DNA from: JBQCHF01 sp051953655
GTDB taxonomy: Bacteria > Actinomycetota > Actinomycetes > Motilibacterales > Motilibacteraceae
Length of the DNA stretch: 22,157 nucleotides
Assembly: GCA_051953655.1 (NCBI GenBank)
Contig: JBQCIO010000212.1
Span: 1-22,157, forward strand
Direction of reading: 5' to 3'
Shown: positions 7,827 through 14,892 of the stretch, piece by piece
How the letters are laid out: the number at the start of each line of letters is the position of its first letter
Numbering within the stretch: position 1 is the first letter of the stretch
Position numbers and translations under genes: made by a program
Notes under the pieces: model-generated
The model's input: the letters and a program-made list of their open reading frames with translations, nothing else
What the model was told of the DNA's origin: nothing
Database searches by the model: none

Positions 7827-8482
7827 GCGCACGGGTGTGCGCCGACGCGGACGAGGCCGTCTCCGGCGTCGCCGACGGCTCCATCGTGCTGGTCGGCGGG
7901 TTCGGCCCGGCCGGCATGCCGTTCGAGCTCATCGACGCCCTCCTGCGCCAGGGCGCGACCGGGCTGACCATCGTGTCCAACAACGCCGGCAACGCCGACA
8001 CCGGACTGGCCGCCCTGCTGGCGCAAGGGCGGGTGCGCAAGGTGATCTGCTCCTTCCCCCGCCAGCACGACTCGTGGGTCTTCGACGGCCTCTACAAGGC
8101 CGGGAAGGTCGAGCTCGAGCTGGTCCCGCAGGGCACGCTCGCCGAGCGGATGCGCGCCGCGGGGGCCGGCCTCGGCGGCTTCTACTGCCCCACCGGCGTC
8201 GGGACACCGCTGGCCGAGGGCAAGGAGGAGCGCGAGATCGACGGCCGCCGCTACCTCCTCGAGCTCCCTCTGCACGGTGACGTCGCCCTCATCAAGGCGC
8301 ACCGGGCCGACCGCATGGGCAACCTCGTCTACCGCAAGACCGCCCGCAACTTCGGCCCGGTCATGGCTGCGGCCGCCACCACCGTCGTCGCCCAGGTGAG
8401 GGAGGTCGTCGAGGTCGGCGCCCTCGACCCCGAGACCGTGGTGACCCCCAGCATCTACGTGGACAAGGTGGTGGCCGTGTGA
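7823..8482 (+). CDS. pcaI: 3-oxoadipate CoA-transferase, subunit A
   Basis: With PcaJ, it moves CoA from succinyl-CoA to beta-ketoadipate. It is 219 residues from ATG 7823, overlapping pcaF. The CoA-transferase family I signature VGGFGPAGMP lies near residues 24-33, and SNNAGNADTGLAAL, GGFYCPTGVGTPLAEGKE and RADRMGNLVYRKTARNF are the usual subunit A blocks. The length is typical for the separate A subunit. The related succinyl-CoA:acetoacetate transferase (ScoA) is an alternative by sequence, but the operon context favours PcaI. Confidence 0.93.
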   Translation: MSARVCADADEAVSGVADGSIVLVGGFGPAGMPFELIDALLRQGATGLTIVSNNAGNADTGLAALLAQGRVRKVICSFPRQHDSWVFDGLYKAGKVELELVPQGTLAERMRAAGAGLGGFYCPTGVGTPLAEGKEEREIDGRRYLLELPLHGDVALIKAHRADRMGNLVYRKTARNFGPVMAAAATTVVAQVREVVEVGALDPETVVTPSIYVDKVVAV

Positions 8483-9201
8483 GCACCCGAGAGCGGCACG
8501 AGAGAACTCTGCTCGCCGGCGTCCTCGCCGGCCCCTCCGACCTCGACGCCGTCCCCGTGGCCGGAGACGCCCCGCTGGGCAAGCAGGCGATCGCGGCCGT
8601 CGTCGCCCGCGACGTCCCGCCCGGCGCCTACGTCAACCTCGGCATCGGCCAGCCCACCACCGTGGCCGAGCACCTCGTTCCTGGCTCCGGCGTCGTGCTG
8701 CACACCGAGAACGGCATGCTCGGGATGGGTCCCCTCGCCTCCGGCCACGACATCGACCCCGACCTCACCAACGCCGGCAAGCAACCCGTCACCGAGCTGC
8801 CCGGCGCCGCCTACTTCCACCACGCCGACTCCTTCGCCATGATGCGCGGCGGCCACCTCGACATCTGCGTCCTGGGCGCCTTCCAGGTCTCGGCGACGGG
8901 CGACCTGGCCAACTGGCACACCGGGGAGCCGGACGCCATCCCCGCCGTCGGCGGTGCGATGGACCTGGCCACCGGCGTCAAGCAGGTGTTCGTGATGATG
9001 AGCCTGTTCACCGGGGACGGCGCACCGAAGCTCGTGCAGGAGTGCACCTACCCCCTCACCGGTGTGGGGTGCGTGGACCGCGTCTACACCGACCACGCCA
9101 CGTTCCTCATCACCCCTGACGGGGCGGTCCTGCGCGAGACCTATGGCTGCACCGCCCGGGAGCTCCTCGACCGGATGGGCGCAGCCGTCGGCCGCCGCTG
9201 A
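8479..9201 (+). CDS. pcaJ: 3-oxoadipate CoA-transferase, subunit B
   Basis: Catalytic partner of PcaI. It is 240 residues from GTG 8479 within GTGA. The active-site glutamate lies in LHTENGMLGMGP, the subunit B signature; YVNLGIGQPTTVAEHL precedes it. GDLANWHTGE and GVKQVFVMM further down are also typical. It has an N-terminal extension of about 28 residues before GKQAIAAVVARDV, where most PcaJ proteins begin, so a later start is possible, although the GTGA overlap supports the longer form. It is the last gene of the operon, followed at once by a palindromic terminator candidate. Confidence 0.93.
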   Translation: MSTRERHERTLLAGVLAGPSDLDAVPVAGDAPLGKQAIAAVVARDVPPGAYVNLGIGQPTTVAEHLVPGSGVVLHTENGMLGMGPLASGHDIDPDLTNAGKQPVTELPGAAYFHHADSFAMMRGGHLDICVLGAFQVSATGDLANWHTGEPDAIPAVGGAMDLATGVKQVFVMMSLFTGDGAPKLVQECTYPLTGVGCVDRVYTDHATFLITPDGAVLRETYGCTARELLDRMGAAVGRR

Positions 9202-9206
9202 CAGCC

Positions 9207-9222
9207 GAGGGGCCGGCCCCTC
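9207..9222. terminator. palindromic terminator between convergent pcaJ and MFS gene
   Basis: GAGGGGCCGGCCCCTC is a perfect 16-base palindrome beginning six bases after the pcaJ stop and reaching into the stop codon of the convergent MFS gene. It can fold into a hairpin from either strand. There is no T-run. Confidence 0.55.
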
Positions 9223-10456
9223 AGTGGTCGGGCAGGTCCCGCAGGTGGCGCACGGGGCTCGCCAGCAGGACGAGCGGTGCGAGCAGGGTCAGCACGGCGA
9301 GCGCGACCAGCGCCTCGCGGGCGCCGAGCCAGGTCGCCACCGCCCCCGCTGCGAGGCCGCCCAGCGGGATCGCACCCCACGAGACGAAGCGCACGGTCGC
9401 CATCACCCGGGACAGCAGCTCGGGCGGGCTCGCGATCTGACGGTAGGTGCGGGTCGCCGTCGACAGCACCACCACGCCGGCGGCGAAGACCACGTTCCCG
9501 ACCGCGAACAGCACCCAGCCGAGCTCGCGGTCCCCGACCGGGATCAGGAACGCGCCGACGACCGAGACGAACCCGGCGACCAGGCAGGCGCGGGCGGAGC
9601 CGATGGCCCGGACGACCGAGGGCACGAGCGCGGCCCCCACCAGCGAGCCGATCCCCTCCGCGGCCAGCAGGAACCCGACCAGGCCCGCGGGCGCGTGCAG
9701 GTCCCGGACGAGGTAGAGCGCGAACAGCGCCATCTGGCCCCCGCACACGAAGTTGATGACGGTGGCGTCCCACATGCATGGGCCCATCACCGGGTGCCGG
9801 GTGACGAAGTCCCACCCTTCGCGGATCAGCACCCGCATCGGTGGCCGATCGGTGCCCGGGGCCGAACGCTCGGGGAGGCGTCCGAGAAGGACCGCCGACG
9901 CGATGTAGGAGACGGCATCCACGAGCAGCGTCGGGACCGGGCCGGCGAGCTGCACGAGCAGCCCGCCCAGCGACGGGCCGCCGAGCTGGCTGACGGCGTG
10001 GGTGCCGGACATGAGCGAGTTGCGGGCCGTGAGCTGCTCCCTGGGCACGACGCCGGGCAGGAACGTCGAGTTGGCCACGTCGAAGAGCACGGAGGCGAAG
10101 CTGGTGACCAGGGCGACGATCAGGAGCTGGCCCATCGTCAGCACCCCGGCCCACCAGGCGACCGGGACCGAGGCCACGGCGAGCGCACGGGTCAGGTCCA
10201 TGCCGACCTGCAGGCGGCGCAGCGGGAGGCGCTGCGCGACCACGCCGGCCGGCAGGCCGATGACCAGCCAGGCGCTGTAGGCCGCGGCCGCCAGGACACC
10301 CATCTCGAAGGCCGTCGCGTGCAGGGCGAGCAGTGCCGTGAGCGGCAGTGCGACGGCGCGCACCGCCGAGCCCACCGAGCTGCTGGCGCTGGCCGACCAG
10401 TAGGTCCAGAAGGCGCGTGCAGCCGTCGTCTCGACCCGCACCCGAGTAAGTTCCAT
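9221..10456 (-). CDS. MFS drug/siderophore-type exporter (DHA3/EntS-like)
   Basis: A 411-residue hydrophobic protein with about 12 predicted membrane spans. It contains GLPAGVVAQRLPLRRL between spans 2 and 3, SFASVLFDVANSTFLPGVVPREQL and AVSQLGGPSLGGLLVQLAGP, the pattern of DHA3-group exporters. The ATG at 10456 gives MELTRVRVE; no ribosome site precedes it, and TAGGGT ten bases upstream suggests a leaderless or nearly leaderless mRNA. The start codon lies inside a perfect 15-base palindrome. The gene is divergent from the HxlR-peroxiredoxin fusion, which probably controls it. The exported compound is unknown; export of a redox-active or electrophilic molecule is a guess from the neighbour. 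Confidence 0.85.
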   Translation of the reverse strand: MELTRVRVETTAARAFWTYWSASASSSVGSAVRAVALPLTALLALHATAFEMGVLAAAAYSAWLVIGLPAGVVAQRLPLRRLQVGMDLTRALAVASVPVAWWAGVLTMGQLLIVALVTSFASVLFDVANSTFLPGVVPREQLTARNSLMSGTHAVSQLGGPSLGGLLVQLAGPVPTLLVDAVSYIASAVLLGRLPERSAPGTDRPPMRVLIREGWDFVTRHPVMGPCMWDATVINFVCGGQMALFALYLVRDLHAPAGLVGFLLAAEGIGSLVGAALVPSVVRAIGSARACLVAGFVSVVGAFLIPVGDRELGWVLFAVGNVVFAAGVVVLSTATRTYRQIASPPELLSRVMATVRFVSWGAIPLGGLAAGAVATWLGAREALVALAVLTLLAPLVLLASPVRHLRDLPDH

Positions 10457-10464
10457 GATGGAAC
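10450..10464. promoter_or_regulatory. perfect palindrome over the MFS start codon, candidate operator of the HxlR fusion
   Basis: GTTCCATGATGGAAC is a 7+1+7 perfect inverted repeat in the 55-base space between the divergent starts (10456 and 10512). A bound regulator would cover the exporter transcription start and start codon. Assignment to the HxlR fusion rests on position alone. Confidence 0.55.
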
Positions 10465-10466
10465 GG

Positions 10467-10472
10467 ACCCTA
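10467..10472 (-). promoter_or_regulatory. possible -10 box of the MFS exporter gene
   Basis: The minus strand reads TAGGGT, a TANNNT-type actinobacterial -10 box, ten bases before the ATG. It overlaps the 8-base palindrome CCCTAGGG (10468-10475). It fits a very short leader and explains the missing ribosome site. Confidence 0.35.
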
Positions 10473-10511
10473 GGGGCGCTCGGATGTCGACCTGCAAGGA
10501 AGGATCCACGT

Positions 10512-11390
10512 GTGGGGCGTGAGGGGCTGGCCGACGAGACCTGCGGCATCGCGCAGGCCCTCGGCGTGGTCGGCGACTGGTGGACCTTCCTCGTGGTGCG
10601 CGAGGTGGCCGGTGGCACCACCCGGTTCGACGCGATCCAGGCCGCGCTGGGCATCAGCCGGCGCGCGCTCTCCGAGCGGCTCGGCCACCTGGTCGAGCAC
10701 GGCGTGCTGACCCGCAGGCCCTACAGCGAGCGCCCGCTGCGCCACGACTACCTGCTGACCGCCAAGGGCGAGGGCCTGCTGCCGGTGCTGCTGGCGCTGC
10801 AGGAGTTCGGCGACCGCCACCTGCTCGGCGACGGGGCCCTCACCGCCACCGCCAGGCCCTCGTCGCCCGAGGCGCAGCGCGTGCACGACCTCGTCGGCTC
10901 GGCGGTCCCGGACCTGGACCTGCCCGCGCACACCGGCGAGCAGGTGCGGTTGCGCCCGCGGGAAGGGTCGCGGGTGGCCTACTTCTTCCCCGCCGCCTTC
11001 GCCCCCGGGTCGTCCGGCTACCCCGAAGGCTGGGGCGACATCCCCGGGGCCGCCGGTTGCACGCTCGAGTCCACCACCTACGCCGCCCACTACGAGGAGT
11101 TCCGCGCCGCAGGGGTCGATGTCGTGGGGATCAGCTCCCAGCGCACCAACCAGCAGCGAGCCTTCGCCGAGCACGCGAAGCTGCCGTTCTCCCTGCTCGC
11201 CGACCTCGACCTGCGCGTGGGCACGGCGCTACGACTGCCCGCGTTCCGCGCCGCCGGGACCGACCGCTACAAGCGCCAGACGCTGCTGATCGACTCCGCC
11301 GGCACCGTGCTGCACGTCCAGATGCCGATCACCGACCCGGCCGGCTCGGTCACCGAGATGCTCGCAGCGGTGCGTCGGCACACCGCCTGA
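10512..11390 (+). CDS. fused HxlR-type transcription regulator and peroxiredoxin-like (AhpC/TSA) domain
   Basis: A 292-residue protein from GTG 10512, chosen because AAGGAAGGA ends seven bases upstream; the longer frame from 10455 would overlap the exporter start. Residues 8-105 are an HxlR winged helix: TCGIAQALGVVGDWWTFLVV, then FDAIQAALGISRRALSERLGHL and the wing RPYSERPLRHDYLLTAKG. Residues 131-290 are a redoxin fold: VPDLDLPAHTGEQV, VAYFFPAAF, GAAGCTLES, VDVVGISSQ, KLPFSLLADLD, RQTLLIDSAGTV. The protein has exactly two cysteines: Cys11, at the conserved position used for thiol sensing in HxlR-family regulators such as YodB and HypR, and Cys183, at the peroxidatic position. The usual resolving Cys five residues later is Thr188, and the Thr that often precedes the peroxidatic Cys is absent. 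A role as a redox-responsive repressor of the divergent exporter is inferred. Confidence 0.88.
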   Translation: MGREGLADETCGIAQALGVVGDWWTFLVVREVAGGTTRFDAIQAALGISRRALSERLGHLVEHGVLTRRPYSERPLRHDYLLTAKGEGLLPVLLALQEFGDRHLLGDGALTATARPSSPEAQRVHDLVGSAVPDLDLPAHTGEQVRLRPREGSRVAYFFPAAFAPGSSGYPEGWGDIPGAAGCTLESTTYAAHYEEFRAAGVDVVGISSQRTNQQRAFAEHAKLPFSLLADLDLRVGTALRLPAFRAAGTDRYKRQTLLIDSAGTVLHVQMPITDPAGSVTEMLAAVRRHTA

Positions 11391-11398
11391 GCCACCGC

Positions 11399-11413
11399 CG
11401 GCGCCGCGCGCCG
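11399..11413 (+). terminator. hairpin just after the HxlR-peroxiredoxin gene
   Basis: CGGCGC-CGC-GCGCCG, a 6-bp all-GC stem with a 3-base loop, starts nine bases after the stop codon. It may act together with the second hairpin at 11423-11438. Confidence 0.4.
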
Positions 11414-11422
11414 ACCCGGGCT

Positions 11423-11438
11423 TGCACCAGAAGGTGCA
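11423..11438 (+). terminator. second hairpin downstream of the HxlR-peroxiredoxin gene
   Basis: TGCACC-AGAA-GGTGCA is a 6-bp stem with a GNRA-like four-base loop, followed by GCTTCC. It lies 33 bases after the stop codon and is a plausible tandem terminator with the preceding hairpin. Confidence 0.45.
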
Positions 11439-11939
11439 GCTTCCGCCATCACCCACGATCTCCTCCCTCGGCGGCCGTCGCGCGAGCGGACGGTCCCGCA
11501 GGCGGGGGATCCTGACGTCTGGGCTGGACGACCCGGGGAGGGCTGGTGCTTCGCTGGATACGACGACGGGGCAGGGCTGGCGGGCGCGGTGCCATGACAG
11601 CCCTGCTGGACGGTGCCGACGAGATGTGGCACAGCACCGCCGTGCGCAGCCGCGAGGCCGTGGACCTGCAGCATCAGCAGGTGATTCCGGCCCCCACCCC
11701 CGGTGACCACCTCTTGCAGGAGGGGCGCAGCGTCCTGCCGGCCGCCGCGCAGCGGAAGTCGGCGCCGCCGACCGCGACGGACGACGGCGGCGCGCAGACC
11801 CCTCGGATCACCCGGCCGCCGGGCCCCTCCTGACCGGCGCGTCCTCGAGCACCGCGCCGGCGCACCGCGGGATCGCCGATCTCCGTCCCGACAGCCTGAA
11901 CTGCTGGCGTACCACGCCCCTGACCGGCAGGCTGCCGGC
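11439..11939. other. intergenic region without a recognisable gene
   Basis: About 500 bases between the HxlR fusion terminators and sthA. Short open frames exist on both strands (for example a plus-strand frame from ATG 11594 to 11833 and minus-strand frames across 11674-11865), but their products are low-complexity, rich in Arg, Pro and Ala, and match no family I know; ribosome sites are poor. No tRNA-like or IS-end structure was seen. The sthA promoter should lie near the right end but no convincing box was found. Confidence 0.5.
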
Positions 11940-13373
11940 ATGGACGAGGCGACCGACGGCGACGGGCCGTACGACTACGACCTGCTGGTGGTCGGCTCCG
12001 GGCCCGGCGGGCAGCGGGCGGCCATCGCGGCCGCGAAGCTCGGCCGGCGCGTCGCGCTGGTGGAGCGGCGGCACATGGTGGGCGGGGTGTGCGTCAACAC
12101 CGGCACGATCCCTTCCAAGACCCTGCGCGAGGCGGTGCTCTACCTCACCGGGATGAACCAGCGCGACCTCTACGGGCAGAACTACCGCGTCAAGGACGAC
12201 ATCACCGTCCAGGACCTGCTCGCGCGCACCCAGCACGTCATCGGCCGCGAGACCGAGATCGTGCGGAGCCAGCTGTTCCGCAACGGGGTCGAGCTCCTGC
12301 AGGGCACTGCCCGCTTCCTGGACCCGCACCGGCTCGCCGTGCGCCCGCACGAGGCGAACGCCGACCGTGTGGTCTCGGCGGACAAGGTCGTCGTGGCGGT
12401 CGGCGCCCGCCCGGCGCGGCCGGCCGAGGTCGCCTTCGACGACGTCCGGGTGGTGGACAGCGACGGGATCCTCCACCTCGACGCCGTGCCACGCACCATG
12501 GTGGTCGTCGGGGCCGGCGTGATCGGCATCGAGTACGCCTCGATGTTCGCCGCTCTCGGCACCCGGGTCACCGTGGTCGAGAGCCGCAGCCGCATCCTCG
12601 ACTTCTGCGACTCCGAGGTGGTCGAGGCGCTCAAGTTCCACCTGCGCGACCTGTCGGTCTCGTTCCGCCTCAGCGAGACCGTCGAGCGGGTCGACGCGGA
12701 CGAGCGGGGCACCGTGACCACGCTGACCAGCGGCAAACGCATCCCTGCCGACACCGTCATGTACTCGGCCGGCCGCCAGGGCGCCACCGACTCCCTCGAC
12801 CTGGCCGCCGCCGGTCTCACCGCCGACCAGCGCGGCCGGATCGCCGTCGACGAGCACTACCGCACCGTCGTGCCGAACATCTACGCGGTCGGCGACGTCA
12901 TCGGATTCCCCGCGCTGGCCGCCACCTCGATGGAGCAGGGCCGGCTGGCGAGCTACCACGCGTTCGGCGAGCCGGCCCGCAGCCTGGTCGCGCTGCAGCC
13001 GATCGGCATCTACACCGTGCCCGAGATCAGCTACTGCGGGCGTACCGAGGACGAGCTGACCCGGGACGCGGTGCCCTACGAGGTGGGTGTCTCGCGCTAC
13101 CGGGAGCTCGCCCGGGGGCAGATCGTCGGCGACTCCTACGGCATGCTCAAGCTGCTCGTCTCCACCGACACCCGCGAGCTGCTCGGCGTCCACGTGTTCG
13201 GCACCCAGGCGACCGAGCTGGTGCACATCGGGCAGGCCGTCATGACCTGCGGCGGCACCGTGGACCACCTGGTCGACACCGTCTTCAACTACCCGACGCT
13301 CTCCGAGACCTACAAGGTCGCCGCCCTGGACGTGGTCAACAAGCTGCGCGCCGTCGCCCGGTTCGGCCTCTGA
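11940..13373 (+). CDS. sthA: soluble (Si-specific) NAD(P)+ transhydrogenase
   Basis: FAD flavoprotein that exchanges reducing equivalents between NADPH and NAD+. It is 477 residues from ATG 11940; GGCAGG lies upstream as a weak ribosome site. It has the two-dinucleotide-binding-domain fold of the lipoamide dehydrogenase family: FAD motif VVGSGPGGQ (17-25), second Rossmann motif VVVGAGVIGIEYA (188-200) and YAVGDVIGFPALA (315-327). In the redox-active position it has CVNTGT (51-56): Cys51 is kept but the second Cys is Thr56, and the C-terminal His-x-Pro of disulfide reductases is NYPTLSE (450-456). Both changes are typical of transhydrogenases, so it is not a lipoamide dehydrogenase or mycothione reductase. 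It may balance cofactors for NAD(P)H-using oxygenases such as PobA, which is inference. Confidence 0.92.
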   Translation: MDEATDGDGPYDYDLLVVGSGPGGQRAAIAAAKLGRRVALVERRHMVGGVCVNTGTIPSKTLREAVLYLTGMNQRDLYGQNYRVKDDITVQDLLARTQHVIGRETEIVRSQLFRNGVELLQGTARFLDPHRLAVRPHEANADRVVSADKVVVAVGARPARPAEVAFDDVRVVDSDGILHLDAVPRTMVVVGAGVIGIEYASMFAALGTRVTVVESRSRILDFCDSEVVEALKFHLRDLSVSFRLSETVERVDADERGTVTTLTSGKRIPADTVMYSAGRQGATDSLDLAAAGLTADQRGRIAVDEHYRTVVPNIYAVGDVIGFPALAATSMEQGRLASYHAFGEPARSLVALQPIGIYTVPEISYCGRTEDELTRDAVPYEVGVSRYRELARGQIVGDSYGMLKLLVSTDTRELLGVHVFGTQATELVHIGQAVMTCGGTVDHLVDTVFNYPTLSETYKVAALDVVNKLRAVARFGL

Positions 13374-13444
13374 GGTCCGACGCGACGTCCGCGTTCCGGC
13401 GCCCTGGACAGACGAGCATCGCGGGCACGACGAGGAAGGGACGC

Positions 13445-14296
13445 ATGAGCAGCGTTCGAGGCAAGGTCGCGGTCATCACAGGAGCCGCGTCGGGAATCGG
13501 CCGGAACCTGGCCTTCGAGCTGGCCAGGCGCGGGGCACGGCTGGCCGTCAGCGACGTGAACGACGACGGCCTGCACGAGACCGCCGACGGCGTGAGGACT
13601 CTCGGCGGCGAGCCGCATCTCGCCGTCCTCGACGTCAGCGACCGGATCGCCGTCGAGGCCTACGCCGCGGCCGTCGTCGAGGATCTCGGGGTGGTGCACC
13701 AGGTCTACAACAACGCCGGCATCAGCGGTGGCGGCCGCACCGTGCTCGAGACGCCCTGGGACGTCTACGAACGGACTGTCGCGGTGAACCTCTTCGGGGT
13801 CATCCACGGCACGAAGGCGTTCCTGCCGCACCTGATCGCCTCCGGCGACGGACACGTCGTGAACGTCTCCAGCCTCAACGGCTACTTCGCGCAGCCCACC
13901 CTGTCGGCCTACTGCGCCAGCAAGTTCGGTGTCCGGGGGTTCAGCGAGGCGCTGCGTGCCGAGATGCTGACCGCCGGGCACCCGGTGCGGGTGACCGTGG
14001 TGCACCCCGGCGGGGTGAGGACCAACATCGCGACCGCCTCGCTGGAGGAGGCACGGGCGCAGGGGCTCGAGCCGACGCCGGAGCAGCTGAACCGGGCGCG
14101 GGTCTACAACGACAAGCTGCTGTCCATGCCCGCAGAGCAGGCTGCGCGCATCATCGTCGACGGCGTGGAATCCGGATCACCGCGCATCCGCGTCGGTCGG
14201 GACGCCGCCGCCGTCGACCGGCTCGTCCGGCTCGCGCCGCGGCTCTACCCGCGGCTGGCCGTCGTGCTCGAGCGGGTCGTCTTCGGCCGGTCCTGA
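13445..14296 (+). CDS. short-chain dehydrogenase/reductase, unknown substrate
   Basis: A 283-residue classical SDR from ATG 13445, preceded by AGGAAGGGA. It shows the cofactor motif TGAASGIG (12-19), an acidic Asp37 after strand two (suggesting NAD rather than NADP), NNAG (89-92), Asn116, and the catalytic Ser143, Tyr156 and Lys160 (YCASK). The C-terminal part (PEQAARIIVDGVESGSPRI type) resembles membrane-associated SDRs common in mycobacteria and relatives, which have a longer C-terminal tail. It lies 71 bases after sthA on the same strand and may be cotranscribed with it. The substrate cannot be named. Confidence 0.88.
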   Translation: MSSVRGKVAVITGAASGIGRNLAFELARRGARLAVSDVNDDGLHETADGVRTLGGEPHLAVLDVSDRIAVEAYAAAVVEDLGVVHQVYNNAGISGGGRTVLETPWDVYERTVAVNLFGVIHGTKAFLPHLIASGDGHVVNVSSLNGYFAQPTLSAYCASKFGVRGFSEALRAEMLTAGHPVRVTVVHPGGVRTNIATASLEEARAQGLEPTPEQLNRARVYNDKLLSMPAEQAARIIVDGVESGSPRIRVGRDAAAVDRLVRLAPRLYPRLAVVLERVVFGRS

Positions 14297-14334
14297 GCGC
14301 ACCCTCGCTCGGTCAGCGCGCCTCATCACCAGAC

Positions 14335-14348
14335 CTCGCGGGCGCGAG
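14335..14348. terminator. hairpin between convergent SDR and cupin genes
   Basis: CTCGCG-GG-CGCGAG has perfect 6-base arms in the 58-base gap between the two convergent stop codons. Without a T-run it is only a candidate, usable from both sides. Confidence 0.4.
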
Positions 14349-14354
14349 CGACGT

Positions 14355-14687
14355 TCACCGGGGCTTGACCACGGTGAGCAGCACCACGGCGTCCTCGATC
14401 GCGTGCAGGTCGTGCCGAGCCGGAGGGATGACGATGAGGTCGCCGCGCCGACCCTCCCAGGCATCCTCGCCGGAGCTCAGCCGCACCCGCCCGGAGAGGA
14501 CCTGCACCGTCGCCTCACCCGGGTTCTCGTGCTCGCCCAGCGTGGTCCCGGCCGTGAGCGCCACCAGGGTCTGGCGCAGCAGCTGCTCGTGCCCGCCGTT
14601 CACCGTCCCCGCACTGCGACCCGAGCTCTCGCTCCGGGCACGCTCGAGGTGCTCACGACCGAGGGCCTCGAGGGAGAACTTCTGCAT
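14355..14687 (-). CDS. small single-domain cupin protein
   Basis: A 110-residue protein from ATG 14687, with GGAAAGG about eight bases upstream. A cupin barrel covers residues 40-108: TLVALTAGTTLGEHENPGEATVQVLSGRVRLSS, then a second block RRGDLIVIPPARHDLHAIEDAV. Candidate metal ligands are His54, Glu55 and the His residues of PARHDLHA, so one usual His is retained and others vary. Similar stand-alone cupins in actinobacteria have no settled function. It is divergent from the sdhB-like gene across 205 bases. Confidence 0.8.
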   Translation of the reverse strand: MQKFSLEALGREHLERARSESSGRSAGTVNGGHEQLLRQTLVALTAGTTLGEHENPGEATVQVLSGRVRLSSGEDAWEGRRGDLIVIPPARHDLHAIEDAVVLLTVVKPR

Positions 14688-14724
14688 GGCTGGGACCTTT
14701 CCAGAACGGCGTCCCCGGAAGACC

Positions 14725-14746
14725 AGGGACAGCTCAGGGACAGCTC
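14725..14746. repeat. tandem direct repeat in the cupin/sdhB-like intergenic region
   Basis: AGGGACAGCTC occurs twice without a spacer (14725-14735, 14736-14746), 38 bases upstream of the cupin start. It could be a pair of regulator half-sites or a simple slippage duplication. Confidence 0.6.
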
Positions 14747-14833
14747 ACGGTGCCACCCGGACGTCGTGCCACGCCACCGTGACGGGCGCGCAGCGGGACA
14801 GCCGACGAGGGGGCGACGCGGCGACGACGTCGT

Positions 14834-14850
14834 GTCACGATGCACGTGAC
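14834..14850. promoter_or_regulatory. inverted repeat upstream of the sdhB-like gene
   Basis: GTCACG-ATGCA-CGTGAC has perfect 6-base arms, 43 bases upstream of the sdhB-like ATG. The spacing suits an operator or a CRP-like site (CRP-type sites often read GTGNNNNNNCAC), but no regulator is encoded beside it. Confidence 0.4.
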
Positions 14851-14892
14851 GCCAGAACCCTGTGCTCACGGTGAAAGAGCGAGGCGAGGCCG

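Noticed and set aside
10455..10511. Upstream ATG start for the HxlR-peroxiredoxin gene
   Set aside because: It lies inside the palindrome and overlaps the divergent MFS start, while GTG 10512 has an excellent ribosome site and begins just before the HxlR domain.
9062..10522. 486-residue plus-strand open frame
   Set aside because: Runs from inside pcaJ across the MFS gene in antisense; low-complexity charged sequence without motifs.
11594..11833. Possible 79-residue gene in the large intergenic region
   Set aside because: No ribosome site, no recognisable domain, and a low-complexity second half; not enough to call a gene.
11808..13268. 486-residue minus-strand open frame
   Set aside because: Antisense to sthA, which shows full family motifs on the other strand.
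11940..13373. Lipoamide dehydrogenase or mycothione reductase
   Set aside because: The redox disulfide is broken (Cys51 with Thr56) and the C-terminal catalytic His is missing, which fits the soluble transhydrogenase instead.
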